A stretch of DNA of 64,000 nt from a virus, in the IMG/VR virus record IMGVR_UViG_3300045996_002337, positions 62,001 through 126,000 of that record, one strand, 5' to 3'. Shown here piece after piece: positions 34,907-44,071 of this stretch (within the stretch, counting starts at the first letter, position 1; every line of letters begins with the position of its first letter). Under the pieces are notes generated by a model. The model had not been told where the DNA came from, did not search any database, and saw only the letters and a list, made by a program, of their open reading frames with translations. A program made the translations under genes and the position numbers.

Positions 34907-35032
34907 CTTATTTTCCTTTATGAGTTCTTAGTATGGGTTAAGCCACGCGAAGCACTTTTACGCCAGCACATCAGCTGGGAGATTCATTCTAACATAAGGG
35001 CGTCAGGAAGTAAAATGCTGATTCCTGAAAAG

Positions 35033-35058
35033 AGAAAAGGACCGTTAGGTCCTTTTCT
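35033..35058 (-). terminator. intrinsic terminator
   Basis: Eleven-base-pair stem (AGAAAAGGACC / GGTCCTTTTCT), 4-base loop, starting 20 nt after the stop at 35078; the - strand continues with a T-rich tract (CTTTTCTCTTTTC). Confidence 0.82.
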
Positions 35059-35077
35059 TGTTAAACGCGTGAAACGT

Positions 35078-35506
35078 TTAGAGAGTTGGCTTCTCGTTCG
35101 TGACCTGAGCGCCGCGTGGATCCGAGAACTTCGAGCCGATGATGTTGTCTTCACCGTACACTTCTACGGAAGCGAGGCCGCCACCAAGGATAGCACCACG
35201 AGGACGCTTGACCTTAACGTAGTTCATGTGGAAGAAGTCAAGCGGGTTGATGCCGTTGTTCAGCTTGCCTTGCGACAGGAGTTCCCACAGTGGGTACTTG
35301 TCGGCGTGGACGGAAACCAAGAACTTCTTCAGGCGACCCTTGTCAATCGGGTGAAGCTTGTCAACTTCAATGCCGTAGATCTGGCCATCCGGTGTTTCCA
35401 TCACAACGGCGACTTCCTTAAGGATGCCGTCGTCGTTCCAGTCAATGAGGTAGACGTGATGCAGGTCGGTGGCCCGCTTGTCAATTTTTGCAGGTGCTTG
35501 TGCCAT
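35078..35506 (-). CDS. uncharacterised late protein, strong expression signals
   Basis: 142 residues with a full TAGGAG ribosome site, a perfect TATAAATA box about 96 nt upstream and an intrinsic terminator after it, so it is a monocistronic, probably abundant late product. Beta-rich domain (VYLIDWNDDGILKEVAVVM) and a Gly-rich C-terminal region; no family recognised. Virion or assembly protein is likely. Confidence 0.7.
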   Translation of the reverse strand: MAQAPAKIDKRATDLHHVYLIDWNDDGILKEVAVVMETPDGQIYGIEVDKLHPIDKGRLKKFLVSVHADKYPLWELLSQGKLNNGINPLDFFHMNYVKVKRPRGAILGGGLASVEVYGEDNIIGSKFSDPRGAQVTNEKPTL

Positions 35507-35602
35507 TTTTATCTCCTAAGTGGCTTGGGAAACGTTACACGTTTTGCGCACGCGAGGTGCAACCCGTTGGGTTAAGATAGAGATTGCTCTCTAATCAAAA
35601 CT

Positions 35603-35610
35603 TATTTATA
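35603..35610 (-). promoter_or_regulatory. perfect T4 late promoter TATAAATA
   Basis: Exact TATAAATA on the - strand, 96 nt upstream of ATG 35506. The long leader contains a small AACCC/GGGTT hairpin near 35561-35573. Confidence 0.75.
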
Positions 35611-35633
35611 GGAGAATGGAGGTCATCCGGTGG

Positions 35634-35921
35634 TTACATCAGTGAACCCGTTCTTGAATAGTCATTTGTAATGCGTGGTTTTAACTTATACCAAATAATG
35701 ATGCCGACAAAGAACACATTCGCGACATAGTTGCAGATCAACGGCAGGTCATAGACGTCCTTGCTGAAGAGATACACTAGCGTGAATAGTTCACCCCATA
35801 ACCACAACATCAGAAGACCCCAAGTAATCCCGTACGAATTCCCGGTCTTCCAGGAATCGTACGCCTGAGGTACGGCGCAGACTGCTAGGAGCGAAGCGCC
35901 GATCCAACCAAAGACTTCCAT
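35634..35921 (-). CDS. PQ-loop (SemiSWEET-like) membrane protein
   Basis: 95 residues with three hydrophobic segments. The first carries GWIGASLLAVCAVPQAYDSW with Pro-Gln at 18-19 and GNSYGITW, the PQ-loop signature of SemiSWEET sugar transporters; ICNYVAN follows in the third segment. One triple-helix bundle per chain fits SemiSWEET dimers. Start overlaps the RNase H stop (TAATG). Why a phage carries it is unknown; transport or membrane sensing possible. Confidence 0.75.
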   Translation of the reverse strand: MEVFGWIGASLLAVCAVPQAYDSWKTGNSYGITWGLLMLWLWGELFTLVYLFSKDVYDLPLICNYVANVFFVGIIIWYKLKPRITNDYSRTGSLM

Positions 35922-36937
35922 TAGAACACCAATGAGCTGGTTTTCTTCTTAGCCACGTGAAACGCCTTCGTCTCTTCGCGGTGCTCTGAGTTCAATCCTG
36001 AATTAGAGAACAGCGAGACGAAATTCGCAGCATCATCACCGATCTTTTTCAGATTGTACTTACCACAGAATTTTTGAAAGTGAAACAAACTAAACTGACC
36101 GTGGTGCACCACCTCATGCTCAAGGGTCTTGAACATTTCTTCACGCACCCATTCGGGCTGGCGCTGAAGGTTCATGAGCTTGTGATTCTCTTCAAACAAG
36201 TCGCCGACGCGGAATACACGCTCTTGACCGGTAGACGGCTCATTGAACTTCCACGTTTCGTTCAGCATGTTGGTCAGCTCGTACTGATCCTCATACGCCT
36301 TCTTCAAACGGGTGGCGCGCACGCGCGGATAAGCTGGCATCACGTTGTCGCCAGCGTCTCCGCGAAACGCCTTTTCAAACATGAAGTAGTCAGCGTCGAT
36401 GGGGGTGCCATCCTTGTTGAGGTTACGTTCTGCACCGAGCTTATCGGGGTTGAGTAGCTTGAAACCCTTGAACTTCAGAAGCTGCACAAAGTCCTTGTCC
36501 CCAGACAGGCCGATGACTTCATCACCCTCGCCTGTGTATTTTTCAACATACGCACCGAACATGTCATCACCTTCGCATACCGGATTTGACAGGCAAACGA
36601 GTGAGGTGTGATTTCTAACAAGATCTTCGAAGGCCTTAATGAGCTCGAAGAACGGAATCATTGAATCATCTTTAACCCGATTGGCTTTGTAGATCCGTTT
36701 TGAGACGCACTCTTCAGACTTCGTGTACGTCTTGCGCCAGTTGTTTGCGCCTTCGAAGGTCAGCGCCACCTGGTCAGGGCGAACCTTGTTGTAGTGGGAT
36801 TTCAGGGTATTGAGGGCCATATGTAACGCGAGCCCTGCTTGATCTTCAGCCGATCCACCGGAGTTGTACTTGCCATGGGCGGACGCAACTCTAAACAAGA
36901 TGTTCGCGGTGTCCACGATCATACGTTTCTTAGCCAT
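35921..36937 (-). CDS. rnh: 5'-3' exonuclease / T4 RNase H-type flap nuclease
   Basis: 338 residues. Acidic FEN-type motifs are visible: MIVDTANILFR near the start, NPVCEGDDMFGAYV, GLSGDKDFVQLL and FRGDAGDNVMPAYP. Length is close to T4 RNase H (305). It would remove RNA primers and 5' flaps on the lagging strand. Neighbours are the clamp and polymerase. Confidence 0.85.
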   Translation of the reverse strand: MAKKRMIVDTANILFRVASAHGKYNSGGSAEDQAGLALHMALNTLKSHYNKVRPDQVALTFEGANNWRKTYTKSEECVSKRIYKANRVKDDSMIPFFELIKAFEDLVRNHTSLVCLSNPVCEGDDMFGAYVEKYTGEGDEVIGLSGDKDFVQLLKFKGFKLLNPDKLGAERNLNKDGTPIDADYFMFEKAFRGDAGDNVMPAYPRVRATRLKKAYEDQYELTNMLNETWKFNEPSTGQERVFRVGDLFEENHKLMNLQRQPEWVREEMFKTLEHEVVHHGQFSLFHFQKFCGKYNLKKIGDDAANFVSLFSNSGLNSEHREETKAFHVAKKKTSSLVF

Positions 36938-36957
36938 CTAAATTTCCTTGATCTTTT

Positions 36958-36978
36958 ACACCTGGAGAACCCAGGTGT
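36958..36978. terminator. small hairpin between genes
   Basis: ACACCTGG / CCAGGTGT with a 5-base loop between the stop of the 101-residue gene and the RNase H start. No T-tract on the - strand, so it may be a processing or stability element rather than a terminator. Confidence 0.4.
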
Positions 36979-37008
36979 CTTTAAACATTATAGCGCGCGG
37001 CTCAAATT

Positions 37009-37314
37009 TTACGCACGGGTTGTGAGGTCGGCGGCCAAATTAGGGTGCTCTGCTGAGGTAGCGGCTTCCGCGTCGACACCGTCGAGTTCGGTTGGGCGCA
37101 TCGAAGAGGCGTAGAAAAACAGCTGAACACTGTCTTCTTCTGTTTCAGCAATGAACCCGAGACCGTGAATCGTTTCAATGAACTTATCGTTCCAATTGAA
37201 TTCGACCTTGATTCGTCCATCATCCTCAAATCCCTTGATTTCAAAAGCAGCCCAAGGCTGCTTTGATTCCATCCGGCATCGATTGAGAATTTTCTCAAGC
37301 CACTTCGTTACCAT
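37009..37314 (-). CDS. uncharacterised small protein
   Basis: 101 residues, ATG 37314 overlapping the upstream stop by a few bases. A central beta-rich part with the strands AAFEIKGF and RIKVEFNW and an Ala/Glu-rich C-terminus. No family recognised; lies in the replication operon. Confidence 0.62.
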   Translation of the reverse strand: MVTKWLEKILNRCRMESKQPWAAFEIKGFEDDGRIKVEFNWNDKFIETIHGLGFIAETEEDSVQLFFYASSMRPTELDGVDAEAATSAEHPNLAADLTTRA

Positions 37315-37670
37315 TTGCCTGCGCCCTGAATGCTGCGAACACCAGTAGTTGCGCGCTCGACTTCGGGCTGAACAACTTCGCGGAACCGATCCGCAATCAG
37401 GTTCACGAAGAACGAATCAATCACTGCGCTAGTTGTGTCGGTCACGCTTGTTTCAACGAGCGTGTGCTGCGGCACCGTCGCGGTAACATGCTTTCCGCCA
37501 AAAGCCAGGGTGATTCGCGCGACCTGCTCCCGTGGATCCATGACCATCGCAACGGCCGGAATCCATTTTGCCTGGGCTTGAAGTTCAGCGACGGTGTGCT
37601 GAAGGTGCTTGACCTGGTTCTCCAGGTGCTGCACGTATTCTACTCTGTTCTTTTCGAAGTCTTCTGCCAT
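37308..37670 (-). CDS. uncharacterised protein with N-terminal coiled coil
   Basis: 120 residues. Residues 1-35 form a heptad-rich coiled coil (VQHLENQVKHLQHTVAELQ), then a beta domain. The start follows the clamp stop directly (TAA-ATG). No family known. Confidence 0.62.
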   Translation of the reverse strand: MAEDFEKNRVEYVQHLENQVKHLQHTVAELQAQAKWIPAVAMVMDPREQVARITLAFGGKHVTATVPQHTLVETSVTDTTSAVIDSFFVNLIADRFREVVQPEVERATTGVRSIQGAGKW

Positions 37671-38390
37671 TTAATCTTCTCCTGTGATTTGAGGCATGAT
37701 CATAACTGTATGTTGCTTGACCTTTGCCGTCATTGACCCGACTTCACCTACGACGAAGTCGATTTCCTCGCTCTCTTTTGCCGCCGCGTCAATGACGTCG
37801 ACAAACAAGCCCGCGAGGTACGTTTGAACGAGGCTTTGAACCTCGTCTTCGTATTTAGCGGCCGCCGAGAGCTCAATCTCAAACTTGTCATTAGCCGAAT
37901 CGGTGCACTCAAGTCGCGCAATCCCATTCCGCGAAACCTGAAGAACGATCGTCTCTGCACACAACGTCTTCACAGCCCTCGACACCTGCGCGATCTCTGC
38001 CCGTGTCATGAGGATGGTGGCGACGGGCTGATCATCATTCGATTTTGGATAGCGCACCAGCTTGGATGATGTGCAGCGAAACTGCATCTTTGTCTTTCCA
38101 GCTGAGAGAGTGAGGAGAGTTACATCACCGTTGTCATTTGTCTTGCCCTCCATCTCAACGTTTGAGCCAAAGATTGCGAGCCGTTTTTCAAGCTCCACCA
38201 CTTTACCAATGCCCATTTGAATATCGGGCGAAATCGAAAGGTCAAGGTCAGTAATGATCGCCGCATCGAGGGAAGGCAGCCGTGCACCACGTGCCATGCC
38301 TTCGTTGATTACAAGCGCGTCTACGCCAATCACCTTGCAGGCAGCAAGGACATTGCGAAGTTTTTCAATGTCGGTAGGTGTTAATTTCAT
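37671..38390 (-). CDS. 45: probable DNA polymerase sliding clamp
   Basis: 239 residues, near the length of T4 gp45 (228). Two repeated beta-alpha-beta halves can be traced and the C-terminus ends with the short strand VMIMPQI, as in clamps. It lies 53 bp downstream of the polymerase gene, the partner it would tether. Primary similarity to gp45 is weak, so the call rests on size, repeat character and context. Confidence 0.6.
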   Translation of the reverse strand: MKLTPTDIEKLRNVLAACKVIGVDALVINEGMARGARLPSLDAAIITDLDLSISPDIQMGIGKVVELEKRLAIFGSNVEMEGKTNDNGDVTLLTLSAGKTKMQFRCTSSKLVRYPKSNDDQPVATILMTRAEIAQVSRAVKTLCAETIVLQVSRNGIARLECTDSANDKFEIELSAAAKYEDEVQSLVQTYLAGLFVDVIDAAAKESEEIDFVVGEVGSMTAKVKQHTVMIMPQITGED

Positions 38391-38396
38391 AATGCA

Positions 38397-38418
38397 ATTG
38401 TAACTTGTTTGTGAACCT
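38397..38418 (-). promoter_or_regulatory. candidate middle promoter AGGTTC-N10-TACAAT
   Basis: AGGTTC (38413-38418) and TACAAT (38397-38402) on the - strand, six bases before ATG 38390. Same motif pair as before the primase and NUDIX genes. Confidence 0.45.
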
Positions 38419-38443
38419 AAAAATCGTGTTATAATGGTTGGGC

Positions 38444-41158
38444 TTAAAACTTGAGGATGGATTTGACCATGGATTTCTGCGGGGTTGGAATCTCCCAGTC
38501 GAGCGCTTCAAAGATCCGCTCGAGCTTAGCATCAATCATCTTGTCCTCGGTTTTCTTCTTGTCCATCTTAAAGTTGTCGAGGAACCACTGCGGAAACCTG
38601 CTGGTGTCAGCTGGGAACGCAATTGATTTTAGCGCCCGTTCGTTTGGTTGCAGATAGAAAACAATCCCCTTGTCCCCAGCCCTTAGCAGCTTCGCGACAC
38701 CTGGCTCAAATTCCTGGGCAAGCTCGTTGTAATTGATGGCAGCACGCACGTGACCAGGCAAGTTGACACGCCCCTTTCCTGGTTTTTCAACACGTTGCCA
38801 CTCCGCGTATTTTGCATCGAGGTTATTGATCTGCTTGGCCGCTCCGAGTTGGATCGGGTCTTTAACGGCACGAACGAGAACGCTACGTTGCGTGTTAATG
38901 TATTTCTCGACGTCCTCATAGCTGCCCCCATCAAGGATGATGTCCATGAGATGCTTCAAGAAATCCTGAATCACTTTTGGAGTATCTGCTTTCTTCATCT
39001 CCGAACCGACCGTCTTGAGCTTCGGTGGGTTGAGGTCGAAGCCATCAAGGTTCACCACCTTGATGGTGTACTTCTTCTTTGCGTTCAGGAACAGACCCTT
39101 GGAGCCAACGATTTCGCGACCAGCTTTGATGAGATCATCGTGCTTCGGCTGGCAGTTGAAGGTCTTGCGCATGAAGCCAGGGAACATGTCGTTCACGGCT
39201 TCGGCAACCGCGTCTGCAATCTGAATCGCATCTTCCTTGTTCGTGGCATTCGTCTTGAAGTAGCACGAGTCGGTGTCCGACAGAAGAATCACGTCACTGT
39301 CCGTGTGGTAGATGTTAGAGACACTGCCGTCCTTGTCAACATGCATGCTCTTCGACACCGTGCACTTCTTGCCTGTCACTAACTCGCCGATCTGCTCGAT
39401 CATGAACGTCGTGATCTGACGGCCGCACGCGGTAACCGAAGCACCCATCTCCTTCCGGCCAAGGCGGAAGTGTGGAGAAAGCAGGGCGCCGTAGGTTGAG
39501 TTCAGCTGAATCTTCTTGGTCAGCTGTAGAAGGTCGTAGTGATCTACCTGCTTGTTCGCCTCAACGAGCTGAGAGGTAAGCTCTGCATCCTCTGGCTTTT
39601 CCTTGAGCTGAGCTTGCAGTTCCTTGACAACCTTCTGCCACTTCTTCTTTTCTGCTTGCAGACGTTTACGTTCTGCGTACCAGAATTCGATGGCCTCAGG
39701 CACGATGCCGAGGCCATTCCCTTCGTCGAAGACCGTGCCAAACGCGGTGATGACCCACTTATTGTCGATCATGGCTTTCCACCACTCAGCACCAGTCATG
39801 GTGACCGATTCATGGTGATCATTTACCATGGTGTGCATCTCGTCGTCCATGTCGAGGATGCCGCGCCAATCTTCCTCACCGTTAGCGAACTGACCGATAA
39901 ACTTCTCAGGTGAGATGTTCAACGCGCGAATCACCGATGGATACAGAGAGTTGATGTCAACGGAACCAAGCCAGTCATGCAACCCAACGAGTGGAGAGAG
40001 CACAAGCGCGCCCTCGACCTTCTCACCGTCAGTCATGATCCGCTTGTCAGCGACGATCAGGTTGTGGACGTTGTGAGCTCGGTTAGTGATGCCAGTTTCT
40101 ACATAGCGCACGGTGCCCTTCATGTTCTCAAATAGGCACGTGTTCTCATGCGCCATCTGGTTCACGAGGGCGATGAACTTGAACTTGTCATCGAGTTTCA
40201 CCAGAACTTCAACGTCTCGAGCGTTGTATGCGACGAAGTGCGCGAAGTCACGATTATAGAGCTGCTCAAGAGTTCCGTCATACTCCAGTTTTGGAATATC
40301 GAGCTCTTCGGCGGCGATGTTAGCCAGAGAGTAAGAGGTGCGCCCTTCAAAGGTGAACTTCTTGAAGAGATCCAAGTAGTCAAGGTGGGTTCGACCGTTG
40401 AGTTTGTACACGATCGAAGGCGAACCATAACGTTCGACTGTGCTTTCCTTCGGTGGCTTGCATCCAATGAAGCTCATCTTGTTGGCGAGCTTCGGGTTGA
40501 CGCGCTCAATCCGCTTCATGATATACGGAAGGTCGAAGAACTCCGAGTTCCAGCCAGAAATGATGTCGGCGTCTTGAATGTCATTGACCATCTCGCGGAT
40601 GAGCTCTGCTTCATCCACACACAGGACAACGTTAGGTTCAAAGCCGAGTTTGTGCTCTGCCCACAGCGCCTTGATCTTGGCGTGAAAATCATCCTTAAGA
40701 ACACGCCAACCTTTCGGTGGGACTGCGTACGTCAGGTACTTTTTAGTCCAAGACTGGTAGATCGTGACGGCGTTGATTGGCGCGTATGGGTTCTCGGGCG
40801 ACGAGAAGCCAAGAGATGACTTGTAGTCAACTTCAATGTCAAGGAAGGCGTAGTGAACATCCGGGACGGGTCGAGCATAGTACTCATTCATGAGCACCTT
40901 GAACAAAGGAGGGATGTCGCTTTCGAACTTGCGTGAGTAGTTTCTCGCGTGCTGCTGAAATTCATCTTTGTTGTCAAAGACCAATTTTTTCAGCTTGTCT
41001 CCATAGATGGAGGTGTACTCGCCTTCTTCATCTGGCACGTAAAAATAATGCGGTGCATGATGAGCTACAACTTTGCGCCCACCTTCGCCTCGCTCCCATA
41101 CCATAACTGCGTCGGTATCCCAGTCATAAACTGCTCCAACGTAACTTGCTTGCGTCAT
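38444..41158 (-). CDS. 43: family B DNA polymerase (T4 gp43 type)
   Basis: 904 residues from ATG 41158 (AAGGAG upstream). Exonuclease motifs: AFLDIEVD (Asp107, Glu109), ISGWNSEFFDLPY, AYNARDVEVL. Polymerase motifs: A, DINSLYPS (401-408); B, KKIQLNSTYG (548-557); C, LSDTDSCYF (628-631); then AKKKYTIKV. Length equals T4 gp43 (898). Replicates the phage genome with 3'-5' proofreading. Motif C is preceded by a second YHTDSD element. Confidence 0.95.
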   Translation of the reverse strand: MTQASYVGAVYDWDTDAVMVWERGEGGRKVVAHHAPHYFYVPDEEGEYTSIYGDKLKKLVFDNKDEFQQHARNYSRKFESDIPPLFKVLMNEYYARPVPDVHYAFLDIEVDYKSSLGFSSPENPYAPINAVTIYQSWTKKYLTYAVPPKGWRVLKDDFHAKIKALWAEHKLGFEPNVVLCVDEAELIREMVNDIQDADIISGWNSEFFDLPYIMKRIERVNPKLANKMSFIGCKPPKESTVERYGSPSIVYKLNGRTHLDYLDLFKKFTFEGRTSYSLANIAAEELDIPKLEYDGTLEQLYNRDFAHFVAYNARDVEVLVKLDDKFKFIALVNQMAHENTCLFENMKGTVRYVETGITNRAHNVHNLIVADKRIMTDGEKVEGALVLSPLVGLHDWLGSVDINSLYPSVIRALNISPEKFIGQFANGEEDWRGILDMDDEMHTMVNDHHESVTMTGAEWWKAMIDNKWVITAFGTVFDEGNGLGIVPEAIEFWYAERKRLQAEKKKWQKVVKELQAQLKEKPEDAELTSQLVEANKQVDHYDLLQLTKKIQLNSTYGALLSPHFRLGRKEMGASVTACGRQITTFMIEQIGELVTGKKCTVSKSMHVDKDGSVSNIYHTDSDVILLSDTDSCYFKTNATNKEDAIQIADAVAEAVNDMFPGFMRKTFNCQPKHDDLIKAGREIVGSKGLFLNAKKKYTIKVVNLDGFDLNPPKLKTVGSEMKKADTPKVIQDFLKHLMDIILDGGSYEDVEKYINTQRSVLVRAVKDPIQLGAAKQINNLDAKYAEWQRVEKPGKGRVNLPGHVRAAINYNELAQEFEPGVAKLLRAGDKGIVFYLQPNERALKSIAFPADTSRFPQWFLDNFKMDKKKTEDKMIDAKLERIFEALDWEIPTPQKSMVKSILKF

Positions 41159-41211
41159 ATTTCTCCTTTGCAACCTTTTACGGCGTTGCTACCAAGTTTT
41201 GTGTGTTGCTC

Positions 41212-41445
41212 TTATTTCCGAGAAGCTTCGGTCTTATCACGAACAATTATCTCTGTGCACGATGCATGCCCATGAACGCATTCTGTTGGCATCCCTTCTG
41301 GAAAAGTGCAGCAGCAATCTGCACAAATCCAAGAGCACTCGCCCCTCGCAGCGGTGTATGTCCACTGCTGCAGTGCGATATCCATCTCAGTGAGCAGTAA
41401 TGAAAGATCCTGCGTGCTCGCGATAAAAATGCCAGGTGGCGTCAT
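41212..41445 (-). CDS. Cys-rich small protein
   Basis: 77 residues from ATG 41445, overlapping the neighbouring gene boundary. A cluster of Cys/His (CSWICADCCCTF, then CVHGHASC) near residues 38-64 could bind one or two zincs. No family recognised. Lies between dsbA-like and polymerase genes. Confidence 0.6.
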   Translation of the reverse strand: MTPPGIFIASTQDLSLLLTEMDIALQQWTYTAARGECSWICADCCCTFPEGMPTECVHGHASCTEIIVRDKTEASRK

Positions 41446-41446
41446 A

Positions 41447-41779
41447 TCAGTCGTCGTTGGGGGCGATGTTGTTGTCCTGCATGACGAAGTCAATCAGGTC
41501 GACGAGCTCTTCCAGCTTGTCCTTGCGCTGCAGGTAGTCGTTGCTATAAACCATTGCGACATACTGGTTGAAGACTGCAGGCTTGAGACCGAGTTCATCA
41601 AGCGCGTTGTCACGCAGCGCCTTGATGTTTTCTTGCTCGTGTTGAATCTTCTGCTTGCACTTGACGGCTTCGTCAACGTATGAAGACAGCTTTGCCTTCA
41701 TGGACGGCTGCGTCATGATCTCGCGAATTTCACGGAACTTGGAGGACTTGCCGGTCAGGTCAGTAACATTATTTGCCAT
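41447..41779 (-). CDS. dsbA: DsbA-like dsDNA-binding protein (late transcription)
   Basis: 110 residues from ATG 41779. The C-terminal 60 residues follow the T4 DsbA pattern: a helix ending R-x-x-A-x-D-E-L-G, then x-x-x-F-N-x-x-x-x-x-x-Y, then a second helix with E-E-L-V-D-L-x-D-x-V. T4 DsbA binds double-stranded DNA and aids late transcription. Consistent with the T4-type late promoters across the window. Confidence 0.72.
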   Translation of the reverse strand: MANNVTDLTGKSSKFREIREIMTQPSMKAKLSSYVDEAVKCKQKIQHEQENIKALRDNALDELGLKPAVFNQYVAMVYSNDYLQRKDKLEELVDLIDFVMQDNNIAPNDD

Positions 41780-41863
41780 GATTGTTTTGAATTGAGGGTG
41801 AAAGAAATGTTTCGATGGTAACATTGTACCATAAACACGGGAACCGCCAGGTGAAGCGGAGAA

Positions 41864-42256
41864 TCAGTTAAGCGAGGAATCACCGCGAGGCACCATGAAA
41901 ACTGACACCTTGCCAGTTGCATGAATGTTGCGGGCCTCTGCTTCTATTTTGCTGAACAGCCAAAGACGAGAAAGTTCATCCTCTGCCCAGTCACGCGAGC
42001 GCGTTTCAACCCCAGTGTGGAGGGGATTGGCCTCACTGCTTACCATAAATTGCAGGGAGCTGTGCGCGTTGATGTCAGCAGCGATGTCATCCATTAGTCG
42101 ACGAGCGCTGCTGATGCACTCGGTATATGAGCCAAATGCACGCGAGTTCAGTGAAATATCACTTACTGTGGGGAACGCCAACTTCGATGCACAGGTCGGC
42201 AGCTCACTGAGCTTGATCGTCGCGCAATACGAAAAATTTGAAATTTGCAGGTTCAT
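41864..42256 (-). CDS. uncharacterised protein
   Basis: 130 residues, TGATG overlap with the upstream gene. Mixed alpha/beta with a helix EDELSRLWLFSKIEAEARN. No family recognised. Part of a four-gene unit with the zinc-ribbon protein. Confidence 0.6.
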   Translation of the reverse strand: MNLQISNFSYCATIKLSELPTCASKLAFPTVSDISLNSRAFGSYTECISSARRLMDDIAADINAHSSLQFMVSSEANPLHTGVETRSRDWAEDELSRLWLFSKIEAEARNIHATGKVSVFMVPRGDSSLN

Positions 42257-42714
42257 CAGTTCAGCTTGATGTCAGAGTGTGCTTTGATCAGCTCGCTGTA
42301 CGGCGGAAGATCAAAAGGGCGGCAGGCCAACTTGCCAGCAATGATGTCGCGGTCGTTAGCGCTGACGCTAACAACCTTAATTGTGAATGGGCTCCCATCC
42401 ATCCCAACGAACCGCATGTTTTCGGTAGTTTCATCGCCATCAAGCGCCTCTTCAATCTCCTCGGCGGAGGATGGGATGTAAAGAGGATTGAGTGTCGTGA
42501 ACTCAGTGAAGTCATCAATGAGTCGGGTTTTGACGTCATCGACCGTTTTGTCTAACGCTAGGGTTGCTTGGATATCATTCTTGAAATCGGTCGAGATTAA
42601 CACGGCGTCGAGAATATCGCTAGCAACCGCCGCCGAAAGGGCTGAAGCCACGTATTCAACGGCTTCGCCCTCCACGCGTACTACGTAAAAACAATCGGTT
42701 GGTGGGGTTATCAT
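42256..42714 (-). CDS. uncharacterised protein
   Basis: 152 residues, ATGA overlap with the 372-residue gene. Predicted mainly helical N-terminus (YVASALSAAVASDILD) and acidic middle. No family recognised. Confidence 0.6.
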   Translation of the reverse strand: MITPPTDCFYVVRVEGEAVEYVASALSAAVASDILDAVLISTDFKNDIQATLALDKTVDDVKTRLIDDFTEFTTLNPLYIPSSAEEIEEALDGDETTENMRFVGMDGSPFTIKVVSVSANDRDIIAGKLACRPFDLPPYSELIKAHSDIKLN

Positions 42715-43829
42715 GCGTCAGGTCCAATAATTACCCGTCCATCAACTACAAGTTGCTCTTCAACTCCAGCTGTGGCGGTTTTGATAGTTGATTCTATCGC
42801 AAATTTGCCGAAGCGGAGTGGCGGATAAAGGTTGGTCAGCGCGCTTTCAGTGACTCTAGCTGTGGTGACGGAGTCAACCGCGTAGTACTTGATGTAGTCA
42901 CGCTCGGCGCTGAGGTCCTCTAGAGCAACAACAATGTCTCCGTACCGGTCAACTTTTGTGTATGGTTGGCGGGCAAGAAGAAAGAAGGCGTCCCGCTCCT
43001 GTGGAACTAAGATGCTGTTGAGCTTGAGCTCTGACGTTACGTCGTCAAGGTCTAGCGTGAAAAGATAATAGCGAACCCAATTTCCTTCCATGAACCGGTC
43101 AACATACGACACGTTCTCATATGCCCCGCTCCGCCCCCCATCGGCCACGTTGCGAAGGAAGGTCATTGTGACAGCAGATGATGCGGCCTCCTTAGAGACA
43201 ACGATGTCGACCTGCGTAACTCCAGGCGCGTCGATTGGCGTGTTGAAAACGATTGTGTTTGGCGGAGCGCTGCCAGTTGCTGACCCGGTAAAGACCTGAA
43301 AATCCTCGGGATCAGTCCCTTGTTCCCGCTTTACGCCATTGACAAACACCTCAATAACGTCAGGTGTTGCGCCATATGCGGTGAAGCGGAGAGCTTTCTT
43401 TTCTAAACCACTTTCAACACCAGAAATCGTTGAGAAGGATCCTTCTTTTCTGAAAACGTACTGTCTAAACGCTTTTGGTGCATCAGCAATGACGGCAAGC
43501 TCAAGCTCGACGACTGCGTCGGATGCAGGGGCAGTTGCGAAAGGAACAGCGAGAACCAACTGCTTCAATTCACCTGTTTCCAGACCTATCAGTTGCTCTT
43601 CCTGAATTGGTTTTGACTGTGCTGCGGTTGACCCGCGTGGTCGCCAGTCAGTTACACCTACCTCAGGGGCTACAGCAATGCCAGCATTGGAACGATATTC
43701 GAGGAGCTGTAAGCGCCCCTCACACCCCAATGTGATTGTGCATTGATCTGGGGTGTAGTGCGTGACATCAACAAGTTTGTCAATGTCACGTTTACAGGTG
43801 GCACACTTGAGGCGTTGGTATTTTTTCAT
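42711..43829 (-). CDS. zinc-ribbon-headed probable virion protein
   Basis: 372 residues. Residues 9-36 hold C-x-x-C (KCATC) and two later Cys (QC, GC), a zinc-ribbon-like start; the rest is beta-rich with a VIEVFVNGVKR segment like those in the giant structural proteins. No enzyme motif. I infer a virion or tail accessory protein. ATGA overlaps at both ends. Confidence 0.62.
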   Translation of the reverse strand: MKKYQRLKCATCKRDIDKLVDVTHYTPDQCTITLGCEGRLQLLEYRSNAGIAVAPEVGVTDWRPRGSTAAQSKPIQEEQLIGLETGELKQLVLAVPFATAPASDAVVELELAVIADAPKAFRQYVFRKEGSFSTISGVESGLEKKALRFTAYGATPDVIEVFVNGVKREQGTDPEDFQVFTGSATGSAPPNTIVFNTPIDAPGVTQVDIVVSKEAASSAVTMTFLRNVADGGRSGAYENVSYVDRFMEGNWVRYYLFTLDLDDVTSELKLNSILVPQERDAFFLLARQPYTKVDRYGDIVVALEDLSAERDYIKYYAVDSVTTARVTESALTNLYPPLRFGKFAIESTIKTATAGVEEQLVVDGRVIIGPDA

Positions 43830-44062
43830 TTAGTCGGCGTTTGGTAGCGCCGAAGAATCACATCCACATCGTTGCAGTTGAAGGCATGGCCGTTCTCAAA
43901 ATTATCAACCTTGAGACACGTACCAGCGGCGTCTTTGTGAACCATCGGCAGGGTCCTGAAATCCTTGTACAAAAGGAAAGTGCACGTCATGACTGAAGAA
44001 ATCGTGGCCATCGAAATTGCCAACACGATCATTTGACCCGCAGTAACGTTCATGAACTTCAT
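43826..44062 (-). CDS. small single-pass membrane protein
   Basis: 78 residues with AAGGA before ATG 44062. Residues about 9-31 (MIVLAISMATISSVMTCTFLL) are a membrane segment; the remainder has two Cys (TCLK, FNCND) that could pair outside. Function unknown. Confidence 0.62.
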   Translation of the reverse strand: MKFMNVTAGQMIVLAISMATISSVMTCTFLLYKDFRTLPMVHKDAAGTCLKVDNFENGHAFNCNDVDVILRRYQTPTK

Positions 44063-44071
44063 TTTGCTTCC

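Noticed and set aside
34661-35575. 304-residue + strand open frame
   Set aside because: It spans a terminator, an intergenic region and the complement of two well-supported - strand genes; composition is atypical and no family fits.
38427-38438. TATAAT-containing sequence on the + strand between clamp and polymerase genes
   Set aside because: It would transcribe antisense into the polymerase gene, lacks a good -35 and no + strand gene follows.
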